A model generated the notes under the pieces. The model made no database searches. It was not told where the DNA came from and saw only the letters and a program-made list of their open reading frames with translations. From NCBI RefSeq assembly GCF_000498095.1, contig NZ_AUTQ01000261.1, positions 16,025 to 59,677 on the forward strand: a stretch of 43,653 nucleotides of DNA, written 5' to 3'. This document shows, one piece after another, positions 1 to 10,225 of the stretch. Positions within the stretch are counted from its first letter, which is position 1. Every line of letters begins with the position of its first letter. The position numbers and the translations under genes are program-made. The stretch is from Pseudoalteromonas sp. TB64. GTDB taxonomy: Bacteria > Pseudomonadota > Gammaproteobacteria > Enterobacterales > Alteromonadaceae.

Positions 1-3000
1 CAGGTACGCCATCCATTTTAGTATCTTTAGTGTAAGCAATACCATTTTCTAGCTGCATTGAGCCTTGCATGCTGTTGTAAAAAAACCCTTTTGAAAACAC
101 ATCTCTAAAATCGAGTTTTAGCTTACGTACTAGCGAATCTAGACTCAGTAAAGAAAATACCCGTGCACCGCCATCACTTACTTCAGTCAAGTGCCCTTCG
201 CCTAAATCCCAATCAACACTCCCACTTAAGCTTGGTACATCAAAGTCATAAGGTGCGGCTTTCCACGTCAGATTATAATTAATGTTGGCTTTAGAATCTT
301 TAATCGCGGTGGTTAAATCAAACTCATTAAACAATGCACCAATATCTTCACTTTTAAGATTACCGCTTAGTTCTGTTACACCATTTTGCCAATCGCCTTT
401 GGTGCGTAAAACATGATCGCCTTTATCAATAACTAATTGCGAAATAATAAAACGTTTACTGTCACTCAATACTGAGGCGCTCACTTTACCTAATTGATAA
501 TTTGCTACCTTACAGTCTGCACATTCAAATTCTATTGCAGGTACTTTAGTTAACCAACTTAGATCTTTAGCAGGAAGGATATCTGTTACTTCTGATTTTT
601 GTACTGGTGGCTCAATAAAGTTAAGTCTTAAATAATCGCTGCTGATACGAATTGGTTGGGTCGGCTGCGATGAAGGAATAAACACACTTGCTCGCAACTC
701 TTTAGCATTAAGCTTTAAATATAAGTCATTTTGTACCGGCGTTAAGCGCATTTCAAAGTCGTTAAATACAACATTACTCGCATTCAGCGTATCAATGCTT
801 GCTACTACTTCGCTAAGTGGCGGCATAATGCCTTTTGACTTTTTGTTAGGGTTTGCTTTAGCTGTATTAATAATTTGATTAATTAGATCAAACCAAGGCA
901 CCAGTTCTGTTTTTTCAAGGTTAATGTTAACGCTTAAATCTTTTTGGTTAAGCCCTAAATCCTGCTTTCCAAGCACAAAGTGCACATTACTAAATTGCTG
1001 CTTACCATTTTCTAAAATCGCATTAAAGTAGAACTGCTGGTTAGCATTTGCAGTAATTAAGTTAGAAATTTCATCACCTTGTATTAAGGCATCAAGAGGC
1101 CATACTTGCTCACTACTTTTACTATAAGGTGCCGGTAAATTACTTACTAAACCAATTAAAGGCGAAGCGACCTTAGCTCGATAATTAAAGCCTTGCTCGG
1201 TAAAATTAAGCACTAAACCAATATCAACATTAGTTTGCCCGCTTAAATAGTTATTTAAAATACCTTGAGCATTATCGATAAGAGTTTCGGCATCTAGTTG
1301 TGCATTTATATCAATATTTGCTTGGTAGTCTTTATTATTACTTTTACTGTTGTAATCAATATTAAGCGGCATACCCAACCAAGTTGCAGTGGTATTTTTA
1401 AGGGTTATATTATCGTTTTCGAAATGCAGTTCACCAGTAAAGTTGTCTAGTTGAATACCAGGACTGGCTATATAAACAGGGAGTTCTGTTAAGCCTAATA
1501 CGCCACTTACACTTGCTCCGCCTTTAAACTTTGAGCCAACTAATAATTCTATATTGGCATTTGCTTCCCCTTTTATTTGCACAACATTAAAAATGTTAGC
1601 TAGAGGTTTAGCAAGGGGGGTAGCTGTAAAAAAATCATGCAGCTTTTCCATCGGTATTTTTTTATCTATTTGTACAATTAATTCATCTGCACTCATTAAG
1701 TCAGCAATGCTTACCTTTACACCACTACCAATGTCTAAATTTACGAGCTTGCCTTTTTGGCTATATATATCCATTCGCTCATTTGAAAAGTGTAATTGCA
1801 AGTCTGCATCAGTGACTGTCGGCCAGTCTGGATCAAATTGATATGCTGCATTATCGATTTGCGCAACAAAATCAAATTGCCCTGAGTTATCAGTAAATGG
1901 AAATCCCGAAAGTGGACCTGAAAACAACACTTGTGCCTTAGAAACTTCACCACCTTTAATTGCACCATTTAAATAAGTCACCAGCTTTGGGGTCATTATT
2001 TTTAAAGGTAAATAACGCCCTAAAATACTTACATCGGGAATAAACGTCTCTGCGTATAAATCAAGGCGTGGGCTATCACCTAAGCTAAGCTGCATTTCTC
2101 CAGCAAACGTTATATCGTTATTATCAAACCAGATATCATCGCTGCTAACATGCCAGCCATAGTCTTGTTTTGCTAAATCTAAATCTATATTAAGTTGGTT
2201 ATAATCTATATCGTGACTAAAGCTTTCGCCGGTAACAAATGTGCCGTTTTCACCAAATAACGAGATACGACCACGGCTTTGATTCATTAAGCCATCTACG
2301 CGCAGCGCTTGCGCTGCTGGTATTGAATTTAGTTCTTGCCAGCCAATGTTATTAGCGTCAAACCATAACAGCCATTGCTCGGGGTTAGTGAAGCTTAAGT
2401 AAGCTTGTTTAATTTGCCCGCTAGGAGCTCGAGCTAAAAAGGGGTCTAAACCATCAAAATTACTTAACGCGGCTAAATTACTAAGAAGTTCTAAATCAAC
2501 CTGTTGCAACCATATCTTACTTTGAGCGCCTATTTTTGCCTCAAACTCTAAACTTGGCCATGCCTTATCGTTGCTATTAAACGTTAAGCCGGTGCTTTTT
2601 AAGTGCCAACCTTTTTGTTCTGGGTATAAGTGAAAACCACCTTCGCTTAAACTAACGCTTTGTTCTTGAGCGTCATGTTCCCAGCGAACAAAACTTGGTA
2701 ACCACTGCATTTTTATATCACTTACTAAGCCTTTTTCTAGCTTTAACCACGCCTGTAAGTTTATATCGCTACGTAATTGCTGTTTTTCAGTACTGATGTA
2801 TTGAGCTAACCAGTTAGATACATCAACTTTATTAGCTTGCACATACATATCGCCAGCGACTTGCTCTATAGTTTTACCTGTAAGCGCTATACGGGCGTCA
2901 AAATTACCAACTGAAATACCTGGCAGTGCCAATTCACCACTGCCTAAATGTTGATCTTCTTCATTTTGCCAAATAATATTTTTAAGCAGTAATTTTCGCT

Positions 3001-3520
3001 CTGTACCATCTTCTAATATAAAGTTAATACTGGAATTTTCTATTGCAAAATGACCGGTTTCACCTAAAAAAAGCCCTTCGATTAGCTCTTTTTGCTCAAA
3101 CGAAACCTCACCTTTATCATCACCATTAAACAAATTATCAACATTCACACTGGTATGAAAACCATTAATAACAAAGTAATTAGATTTTAACTGCAGCGTT
3201 TTTAAGCTTTCCCATAAGTTTAGTTCTAAGCTTGTTTTAGCTATGGTGAGCGAAATAGGAGCTGTTTCGTTATCTTTAAAGGATAAATCTTCAAGTACTA
3301 AAGAAGGACCATTACCTTGCCAATTAGCCGAAATTGCGCCAATTGAAAGACTTACTGCAAACTTATCATGTAGGTAAGTTTCTATATCGCCTTTGTAATC
3401 GTTTACATATGGAAGGGTGTATTTCAAAATTGAAACAATAACGGCCAGTAATACCAAAACTATGGCGCAGGTTTGCCATAACTTTCTAAAACAAAAAAAA
3501 CAGGCCGCTTTTACCGTCAT
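1..3520 (-). CDS. yhdP: YhdP, AsmA-like envelope protein (partial, C-terminus beyond left edge)
   Basis: YhdP is a very large inner-membrane-anchored periplasmic protein of the AsmA-like group (with TamB and YdbH) that carries phospholipids towards the outer membrane. The ATG at 3520 overlaps the TAA of rng by one base. The protein opens with a short basic cytoplasmic segment and one membrane helix (about residues 17-33, IVLVLLAVIVSIL), followed by a long beta-rich region. I checked the frame near both ends and at about 1740 and it is open; 1173 codons are visible. The last visible residues (around LENGIAYTKDTKMDGVP) resemble the family's C-terminal region, so roughly 100 residues are missing beyond the edge, E. 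coli YhdP having about 1266. It is the last visible gene of the mreBCD-maf-rng-yhdP run. The identification rests on synteny and the N-terminal and C-terminal sequence, and is strong. Confidence 0.9.
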   Translation of the reverse strand, partial: MTVKAACFFCFRKLWQTCAIVLVLLAVIVSILKYTLPYVNDYKGDIETYLHDKFAVSLSIGAISANWQGNGPSLVLEDLSFKDNETAPISLTIAKTSLELNLWESLKTLQLKSNYFVINGFHTSVNVDNLFNGDDKGEVSFEQKELIEGLFLGETGHFAIENSSINFILEDGTERKLLLKNIIWQNEEDQHLGSGELALPGISVGNFDARIALTGKTIEQVAGDMYVQANKVDVSNWLAQYISTEKQQLRSDINLQAWLKLEKGLVSDIKMQWLPSFVRWEHDAQEQSVSLSEGGFHLYPEQKGWHLKSTGLTFNSNDKAWPSLEFEAKIGAQSKIWLQQVDLELLSNLAALSNFDGLDPFLARAPSGQIKQAYLSFTNPEQWLLWFDANNIGWQELNSIPAAQALRVDGLMNQSRGRISLFGENGTFVTGESFSHDIDYNQLNIDLDLAKQDYGWHVSSDDIWFDNNDITFAGEMQLSLGDSPRLDLYAETFIPDVSILGRYLPLKIMTPKLVTYLNGAIKGGEVSKAQVLFSGPLSGFPFTDNSGQFDFVAQIDNAAYQFDPDWPTVTDADLQLHFSNERMDIYSQKGKLVNLDIGSGVKVSIADLMSADELIVQIDKKIPMEKLHDFFTATPLAKPLANIFNVVQIKGEANANIELLVGSKFKGGASVSGVLGLTELPVYIASPGIQLDNFTGELHFENDNITLKNTTATWLGMPLNIDYNSKSNNKDYQANIDINAQLDAETLIDNAQGILNNYLSGQTNVDIGLVLNFTEQGFNYRAKVASPLIGLVSNLPAPYSKSSEQVWPLDALIQGDEISNLITANANQQFYFNAILENGKQQFSNVHFVLGKQDLGLNQKDLSVNINLEKTELVPWFDLINQIINTAKANPNKKSKGIMPPLSEVVASIDTLNASNVVFNDFEMRLTPVQNDLYLKLNAKELRASVFIPSSQPTQPIRISSDYLRLNFIEPPVQKSEVTDILPAKDLSWLTKVPAIEFECADCKVANYQLGKVSASVLSDSKRFIISQLVIDKGDHVLRTKGDWQNGVTELSGNLKSEDIGALFNEFDLTTAIKDSKANINYNLTWKAAPYDFDVPSLSGSVDWDLGEGHLTEVSDGGARVFSLLSLDSLVRKLKLDFRDVFSKGFFYNSMQGSMQLENGIAYTKDTKMDGVP

Positions 3521-4992
3521 TACATCATTACCACATCAAACTGTTCTTGGCTGTATAAACTCTCTGTTTGAATATTGACTTGTTTACCGATGAAGAGTTC
3601 AAGCTCAGCAAGATTATGATACTCATCATTAAGTAAGGCTTCACTTACCGCAGGCGCTGCATACACCATAAACTTGTCGGCAGCATAAGCACGATTAACA
3701 CGTACTATTTCACGCAGTATTTCGTAACACACCGTCTCAACCGTTTTTTGCGAGCCACGACCAGAACATGCTGGGCACACATCACATAAAATATGCTCTA
3801 AGCTTTCGCGCGTACGTTTACGCGTCATTTCAACTAAACCAAGCGCTGAAAGCCCATTTATATTAGTTTTAGTACGATCCTTTGCTAAAGCAGATTCAAG
3901 TGAGTGTAATACACGACGCTTATGATCTTCACTTATCATATCGATAAAGTCGATAATAATAATACCGCCTAAATTACGTAACCTCAGTTGGCGAGCAATT
4001 GCAGAAGTAGCTTCTACATTGGTATTAAAAATTGTTTCTTCTAAGTTTCGATGCCCAACAAAAGCACCTGTATTTACATCAACAGTGGTCATCGCTTCGG
4101 TCTGGTCAATAATTATATAACCACCCGACTTTAACGTGACTTTACGATGTAATGCTTTTTGAATTTCATTTTCAACATCAAATAGATCAAATATAGGTCG
4201 CTCGCCAGGATAGTATTCTAAAACCTGAGAAAGTTGTGGAACAAACTCTTCTGTAAATAACTTTAGCTCCTCATGAGTAAGCTTTGAGTCAACACGAATA
4301 CGCTCCATATCCTCACCAACGTAATCACGCAGGGTTCTAAAGGCAAGTGTTAGATCTTCATGTAATATACTGGCTTTGCTCGTTTTTTTACGGCGAGATG
4401 TTATTTTTTCCCATAACTTTCTTAAAAATCCGGCATCGTGTCGTAATTCAGCTTCACTTGCGCCCTCAGCTGCGGTGCGCACGATAAAGCTGCCGTTTTC
4501 ATCGCCATACTCAGCGACTATTTTTTTAAGACGAGAACGTTCTTCTTCAGTTTCAATGCGCTGACTAACCCCTACATGGGTCGCATCTGGCATAAAAACT
4601 AAATAGCGGGAAGGTATAGTGATGTCGGTGGTAAGTCTTGCACCTTTAGTACCTAGTGGGTCTTTAACCACTTGCACCATAATGTATTGACCTTGGCGAA
4701 CAAGTTCACGAATGTCTTGTACTTTTTTTATTGGAACGTCGTCGACGCCTTCAACAATAGATGCGCTATTTACAATATCTGATGCATGTAAAAATGCCGC
4801 TTTTTCAAGACCTATATCCACAAAGGCAGCTTGCATACCGGGTAAAACACGGCTTATTTTTCCTAGATAAATATTACCCACAATACCTAAGTTACCAATT
4901 CGCTCTAGCTGAATCTCTTGTAGTACACCGTTTTCGATTAGGGCAACACGGCTTTCACTTGGCGTGACATTTATTAGTAATTCTGTACTCAT
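3520..4992 (-). CDS. rng: Ribonuclease G
   Basis: RNase G is an endoribonuclease of the RNase E/G family that matures the 5' end of 16S rRNA and starts decay of some mRNAs. The 490 residues match the usual length of about 489. An S1-type RNA-binding domain lies at about residues 35-125 (NIYLGKISRVLPGMQAAFVD). The catalytic metal-binding aspartates are seen in TTVDVNTGAFVG (about residue 305) and IIIIDFIDM (about 348). The zinc-link cysteine pair is in CDVCPACSGRG near residue 405. The start MSTELLINVTPSE agrees with the E. coli N-terminus. The gene follows maf with one base between stop and start and shares one base with yhdP, so it is translated from the mre operon transcript or an internal promoter. 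It lacks the long C-terminal scaffold that would mark RNase E. Confidence 0.96.
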   Translation of the reverse strand: MSTELLINVTPSESRVALIENGVLQEIQLERIGNLGIVGNIYLGKISRVLPGMQAAFVDIGLEKAAFLHASDIVNSASIVEGVDDVPIKKVQDIRELVRQGQYIMVQVVKDPLGTKGARLTTDITIPSRYLVFMPDATHVGVSQRIETEEERSRLKKIVAEYGDENGSFIVRTAAEGASEAELRHDAGFLRKLWEKITSRRKKTSKASILHEDLTLAFRTLRDYVGEDMERIRVDSKLTHEELKLFTEEFVPQLSQVLEYYPGERPIFDLFDVENEIQKALHRKVTLKSGGYIIIDQTEAMTTVDVNTGAFVGHRNLEETIFNTNVEATSAIARQLRLRNLGGIIIIDFIDMISEDHKRRVLHSLESALAKDRTKTNINGLSALGLVEMTRKRTRESLEHILCDVCPACSGRGSQKTVETVCYEILREIVRVNRAYAADKFMVYAAPAVSEALLNDEYHNLAELELFIGKQVNIQTESLYSQEQFDVVMM

Positions 4993-4993
4993 G

Positions 4994-5563
4994 TTACCTT
5001 CTTAAGAATGTTTTTAATAATTGTTCGGTCTCATACAAAGGTAAGCCTACAACGGAGAAATAGCTACCTGAAATGTGGGTAACAAAACGTCCGCCTAAGC
5101 CTTGAATGCCATAACCACCGGCTTTGTCTTGTGGCTCTCCACTTTGCCAATAGGCTTTTATTTCTTCATCTGTGAGAGTTTTAAAAGTAACATCTGTACT
5201 TACAACGCAACTCAATACTTTTTCTTGTGTCGCAAAAGCAACCGCCGTTAATACTTGATGTGTATTACCTGATAAACGCTTTAGTGTATGTGTAAAATCA
5301 GCTTCGTCACGAGGCTTACAAAGTGATTGGTTATCAATAACTACCACAGTGTCACTACCAAGCACAGGACGGTCCGTATACCCCAGTTTAACACCAGAGC
5401 ATGCCTTTAAACGCGCTAAGCGCTCTACATACTCATACGGGGGCTCATTTGGGTATTGGCTTTCATCTGCATCAACACTAAATTGTGAAAACTCGATACC
5501 TAATTGAGCTAATAACTCTTTACGACGAGGAGAGGCAGATGCCAAATATACTGAGGTTGTCAT
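4994..5563 (-). CDS. maf: Maf-family nucleoside triphosphate pyrophosphatase (YhdE type)
   Basis: Maf proteins hydrolyse non-canonical or surplus nucleoside triphosphates; the YhdE subgroup prefers dTTP and UTP. The substrate-loop motif SASPRRKELL sits at residues 8-17 and the catalytic aspartate is D71 in VLGSDTVVV. Further conserved segments are KPRD, LSGNTHQVLTAV and DKAGGYGIQGLGG. The 189 residues are the normal family length. The position between mreD and rng, the same as E. coli yhdE, favours the dTTP/UTP-specific subgroup over the YceF (m7GTP) subgroup. The gene begins right after the mreD stop with no gap, which indicates coupled translation. Confidence 0.93.
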   Translation of the reverse strand: MTTSVYLASASPRRKELLAQLGIEFSQFSVDADESQYPNEPPYEYVERLARLKACSGVKLGYTDRPVLGSDTVVVIDNQSLCKPRDEADFTHTLKRLSGNTHQVLTAVAFATQEKVLSCVVSTDVTFKTLTDEEIKAYWQSGEPQDKAGGYGIQGLGGRFVTHISGSYFSVVGLPLYETEQLLKTFLRR

Positions 5564-6043
5564 TTACCTGATCCTAAAGTGTCTGCGATATTTACGAAGT
5601 AATAAAAACAACCAAACCCAGCTCAACGTACCCGTTAAAACCGGCCATAAGTATTGTGGATTAAAGTAAACACCAAGCAAAAAGTGATTTAACCAAAATT
5701 GCATTAAATGATACAACGTTAAAAATAAGCCAATTAGTAAGCTTTGTTGCCAAAGCGAAAAGTTACGAATTTTTTGAAAATTACTTGCCGTTACAAAAAT
5801 ACAAATTGAGTATGTGAGTGAGTTAACTCCAAGCGGTGAGCCCGATGCTAGGTCGATTAATAAACCAACCACCCACGCTGTACCAATATTTATACGATGC
5901 GGCACTGCAAGTGACCAATACATTAATACCAGTAATACCCAATCCGGTCTAAATGGTTCGAACGAAAATGGTAACGGCATTAATGCCATTACCAGTGCAA
6001 GAAATATACTTAGTGCAATTAACAATGAATAACGACTAATCAT
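5564..6043 (-). CDS. mreD: Rod shape-determining protein MreD
   Basis: MreD is the integral membrane member of the MreBCD elongasome that guides lateral cell-wall synthesis. The 159-residue protein is almost entirely hydrophobic, with about five membrane segments (for example LLIALSIFLALVMALMPL near the N-terminus and a tryptophan-rich last helix) and a basic C-terminal tail (LLLRKYRRHFRIR). It has few invariant residues, so the call depends on hydrophobicity, size and its place directly after mreC, with an 8-base overlap of the coding regions. The conserved acidic/aromatic segment FRPDWVLLVLMYWSLAVPHR matches the family's N-terminal signature. Confidence 0.92.
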   Translation of the reverse strand: MISRYSLLIALSIFLALVMALMPLPFSFEPFRPDWVLLVLMYWSLAVPHRINIGTAWVVGLLIDLASGSPLGVNSLTYSICIFVTASNFQKIRNFSLWQQSLLIGLFLTLYHLMQFWLNHFLLGVYFNPQYLWPVLTGTLSWVWLFLLLRKYRRHFRIR

Positions 6044-6877
6044 TGTTTAAGCGCTCCTGTTGATTTCGCCATAAAATAACTAATAAGCGAATACGGTCTA
6101 ACTGAGCAATAGGCTCTGCGTAAACTTGTGCAAAAGGACGCCCTTCATCACGATTAATCTCAGTAACAACAGCTACCGGGTAACCTTCAGGAAAAGTGCC
6201 CCCCAGCCCTGATGTTACTAATATATCGCCAATACGAACATCTAAGCTATGAGGCACATGTGAGAGCTTAACTACATTAATTTTACCAATCCCTTCAACC
6301 ACTGTTCGCACATCATTTCGTAAAATACGTACTGGTGTTGCATGTGTTGTATCGGTCATTAATAAAACACGAGATGTTGTTGAGCCAACTTTAGTGAGCT
6401 GCCCTACAACCCCCATTTCGTCAATAACAGCTTGCCCTTCGCTAAGTCCATCGGTTGTGCCACGATTAATAACAACTTGGTGACTATACGGATTAGAATG
6501 AACGGAGAGTACTTGTGCAATAATTTTACGATTAGGTTGTTTTGCAGATGAACCGAGCAAAGCACGAAGTTTTTGATTTTCTCTGGCTAGAAATTGATAC
6601 TGCTGAAGTTGCTCGCTTTGTAGCATTTGCTTTTTTTTAAGCGCTTCATTTTCAGTAAGGAGTTGATCACGTGTGTGTAAACTTTTAGCGCTTAAGCTGA
6701 ATAACTCGTAGGGTAAATTAGCAACGTAAATTAATGGGCTTACGAGGGTGTTTAGGCTGGTACGAACAACCGTACCACCTTGTGTGTACCTGTCTGCGGC
6801 TATGAGTGCGATACTCAAAAACACTGCGACAAAAAGTCGCAGCTGCAAGGATACAGTTCTTCCAAACATTAATTTCA

Positions 6878-6878
<1 letters not shown>
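6036..6878 (-). CDS. mreC: Rod shape-determining protein MreC
   Basis: MreC is the periplasmic scaffold of the elongasome, connecting MreB and MreD to the PBP2-RodA synthase. It has a short cytoplasmic start, one membrane helix (about residues 12-28, LRLFVAVFLSIALIAAD), a coiled coil at about 60-110 (LLTENEALKKKQMLQSEQL) and then the double beta-barrel domain, with conserved stretches VVINRGTTDGLSEGQAV, GVVGQLTKVGSTTSRVLL and VTSGLGGTFPEGYPVA. The length of 280 residues is somewhat short of E. coli MreC (367) but normal for a protein without the C-terminal extension. Its start codon shares one base with the mreB stop codon. Confidence 0.95.
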
Positions 6879-7954
<1,076 letters not shown>

Positions 7955-8023
7955 TTAGCTGCTTCACTTCAACATGCTTAGTTAGTTGAGCAATGTGAAG
8001 TACAGCTGCCTTTGTTAATTTTG

Positions 8024-8046
8024 AAAAAGGAAGCTATTAAGCTTCC
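8024..8046 (-). terminator. Rho-independent terminator after the PEGA/SUMF1-fold gene
   Basis: On the minus strand a perfect 7-bp stem GGAAGCT/AGCTTCC encloses the loop TAAT and is followed by five T residues. It begins 10 bases after the stop codon of the gene ending at 8057, a typical distance. It separates that gene from the mreB operon that follows in the same direction. Confidence 0.85.
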
Positions 8047-8056
8047 TTACTAAATA

Positions 8057-10105
8057 TTATCGTTCGCGTACTAAGCGAAAACCAATGTAGTTAGATCTAA
8101 AATCAGGCGCTAAAATTAAACGCGTTGACGCACGAGCAAGACTTGGGGCAAAATTCCAGGCTCCACCTCTTACTGCAACATCAGACTCACCTGATTTTTT
8201 ATCGGTCCATTCCCACACATTGCCTACGGTATCGTATAATCCAAATGCATTAGGAGAAAAAGAACCAACAGGCGCTGCACGTTTGTTTGACCATTCGCTA
8301 CCACACCAACCACAGTTAGCTAAATTTTTACCAATTTCGTTACCCCAAGGGTACTCAGTTTCAGTTCCTGCGCGTGCTGCGTATTCCCACTCAACTTCAC
8401 TTGGTAAACGAAATTGCTGCCCTGTTTGACCAGATAACCACTCAGCATATGCTTTAGCATCATTATAGGTTAAACATACAGCCGGAAAATCATTACTTTG
8501 TTCAAAACCAGGATTACGCCAATTTAAATCGTTTTCCCATACAGGCTCACCATTTAAATAATACGCACACCCTTTACTTTGCTCTGCTTGCGTTTTATAA
8601 CCAGTGTTTGATACGAATTTTTCGTATGCACCCACTGTCACTTCTTTGCTTTGCATAGCAAATGAATTTGCTATCGCCTTTTCAATAACAGGACGTTCAT
8701 TAGCCAGACCATTGCCATTAATGTCACCCATTTTGAACTTACCAGCAGGAATAACAACAACAGGTGTTTCAACATTTGTGCTTGAAACAATAACGTTTTG
8801 GCTCACCTGGCGAGTTTCAACTTTTGGTTGCTCACGAGTGTACGTCGGTGCAGCAATCGACTCAGACTTTTTTACTAAGTTTGCGTGAATGGTTTGTGCC
8901 TTAGTCAAATCTATACGAGCTTGATAAGGTTTATAACCTAACTTACGAATTTCAATGTTATGAACACCGCTTGGTAAGCGAGTTATTAAACGTGTTGAGC
9001 CAAAGCTTACACCATCAATAAACACTTCATCATCATATACATTCGAACGTAATGTAAGCTCAACAGACTCGTATTTATCCTTGTTCAATATTACTGGATA
9101 ATCTCTTTCCGCTGATGCTTTTTTTACTGAGTAATCACGTATAGGCTGCTTATTTAAACGAGATACAGATACCGTGTCGGTATTATCCGCGTTATTACTG
9201 AATGTTAACTGACTATCAGAATAAGTATTATTGTACGAAGGCTGATATGTAGTTGCCAGTGGAGTTCCATATTCAGAACAATAGCGATTATCAACACTTA
9301 ATAAGCTACATAAGCGGCTGCTATTAACTTCACCACGCATTGTTACGCTTAGATTAACGTTGTAATTACCTTGTCCACTAAAAGCACTATTTACTACGTG
9401 GCTACTTAAAATTTGTACTTGCGCGCCTGCCATATTACGCTTTGGCTCTACTAAACGCTCTTCAGTTAAGTTTGCAAAAATTTGGTCTACAAAGCGTTTG
9501 GTCGCTTTTTGTAAACCCATTTGCTGACCGCGTTGCTCACATGCTGCAAGTGTTTCTGTACGCTTACAATTTATTGTGTGATTAACTTCAAGTGCACCCT
9601 CTCGGGTAAACTCGTTGCGCAAACGCTCAACACGAGCCGTCGTTAACTGCTCTTTTAAGGTTTCTAAAGTATTTAAAAGTGTGTGTTTGGCAACACGAAT
9701 CTGTTCAATATCTTTACGGTGGGATGCAATTGCCGCCAACTGCATAGAAATATCATCTTTATTTTGCTTGTGATCGACCACCGCTTTTTGATAACGCGAT
9801 TGAGCCGTACTAATATCAAGCGTAGGATCGTCGATTAATCGGCGATACATTTCATTCATCGCATCAAGGGCTTGGTTTTTTTCTTTATCTAGCTCAGTAG
9901 AACGAGAACGAAGTAATTCCAGTTGGTTTTGTAACTGACTTTCTTCTTTTAAGTGTTTATCAAGTATTCTTGTCGAGTTATCGTATTCTGTTTGTTTAAT
10001 ACTAATCTCTGAATCAATTCCAGTCACAGTAGCAGTGTCTTGTGCAAATGCACTACTAGCTATCAAACTAGCTGAAATTAAAAGAGATAAAGAAGCAATT
10101 CGCAT
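8057..10105 (-). CDS. Secreted coiled-coil, PEGA and SUMF1/FGE-fold protein
   Basis: The function is unknown. I chose the ATG at 10105, which opens a clear signal peptide (MRIASLSLLISASLIASSAFA) with a purine-rich GGGACTGG upstream; an in-frame TTG lies 15 bases earlier. After cleavage come an extended coiled coil (about residues 30-185), a middle region of unclear fold, a PEGA-type beta domain (about 355-420, VFIDGVSFGSTRLITRLPSG and VHNIEIRKLGYKPY) and a C-terminal SUMF1/formylglycine-generating-enzyme-like domain (about 450-682, with RLPSEVEWEYAARAG, GNVWEWTD, VRGGAW and IGFRLVRER). The cysteine pair that follows RGG in true formylglycine-generating enzymes is replaced (NFAPSLAR), so enzymatic activity is unlikely and a binding or scaffold role in the periplasm is more plausible. 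It follows mshQ by 120 bases on the same strand and ends in its own terminator. Confidence 0.85.
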   Translation of the reverse strand: MRIASLSLLISASLIASSAFAQDTATVTGIDSEISIKQTEYDNSTRILDKHLKEESQLQNQLELLRSRSTELDKEKNQALDAMNEMYRRLIDDPTLDISTAQSRYQKAVVDHKQNKDDISMQLAAIASHRKDIEQIRVAKHTLLNTLETLKEQLTTARVERLRNEFTREGALEVNHTINCKRTETLAACEQRGQQMGLQKATKRFVDQIFANLTEERLVEPKRNMAGAQVQILSSHVVNSAFSGQGNYNVNLSVTMRGEVNSSRLCSLLSVDNRYCSEYGTPLATTYQPSYNNTYSDSQLTFSNNADNTDTVSVSRLNKQPIRDYSVKKASAERDYPVILNKDKYESVELTLRSNVYDDEVFIDGVSFGSTRLITRLPSGVHNIEIRKLGYKPYQARIDLTKAQTIHANLVKKSESIAAPTYTREQPKVETRQVSQNVIVSSTNVETPVVVIPAGKFKMGDINGNGLANERPVIEKAIANSFAMQSKEVTVGAYEKFVSNTGYKTQAEQSKGCAYYLNGEPVWENDLNWRNPGFEQSNDFPAVCLTYNDAKAYAEWLSGQTGQQFRLPSEVEWEYAARAGTETEYPWGNEIGKNLANCGWCGSEWSNKRAAPVGSFSPNAFGLYDTVGNVWEWTDKKSGESDVAVRGGAWNFAPSLARASTRLILAPDFRSNYIGFRLVRER

Positions 10106-10225
10106 ATATTCCAGTCCCAAAAAGCGGCAATTATTTGGTCGTTATTATTTTTATAATCAAACCCGTATGCTATGTACTTGAAGCACAAAACACAAGCTTT
10201 GTTCAATTATTATCTTAGTTTACAA

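Noticed and set aside
1554-1841. Antisense ORF in the yhdP region
   Set aside because: It runs against an intact yhdP frame and has no recognisable domain or ribosome binding site.
8057-10105. Assigning the gene as a true formylglycine-generating enzyme
   Set aside because: The domain is present but the catalytic cysteine positions after RGG are not cysteine, and the protein has a signal peptide, coiled coil and PEGA domain not found in FGE.
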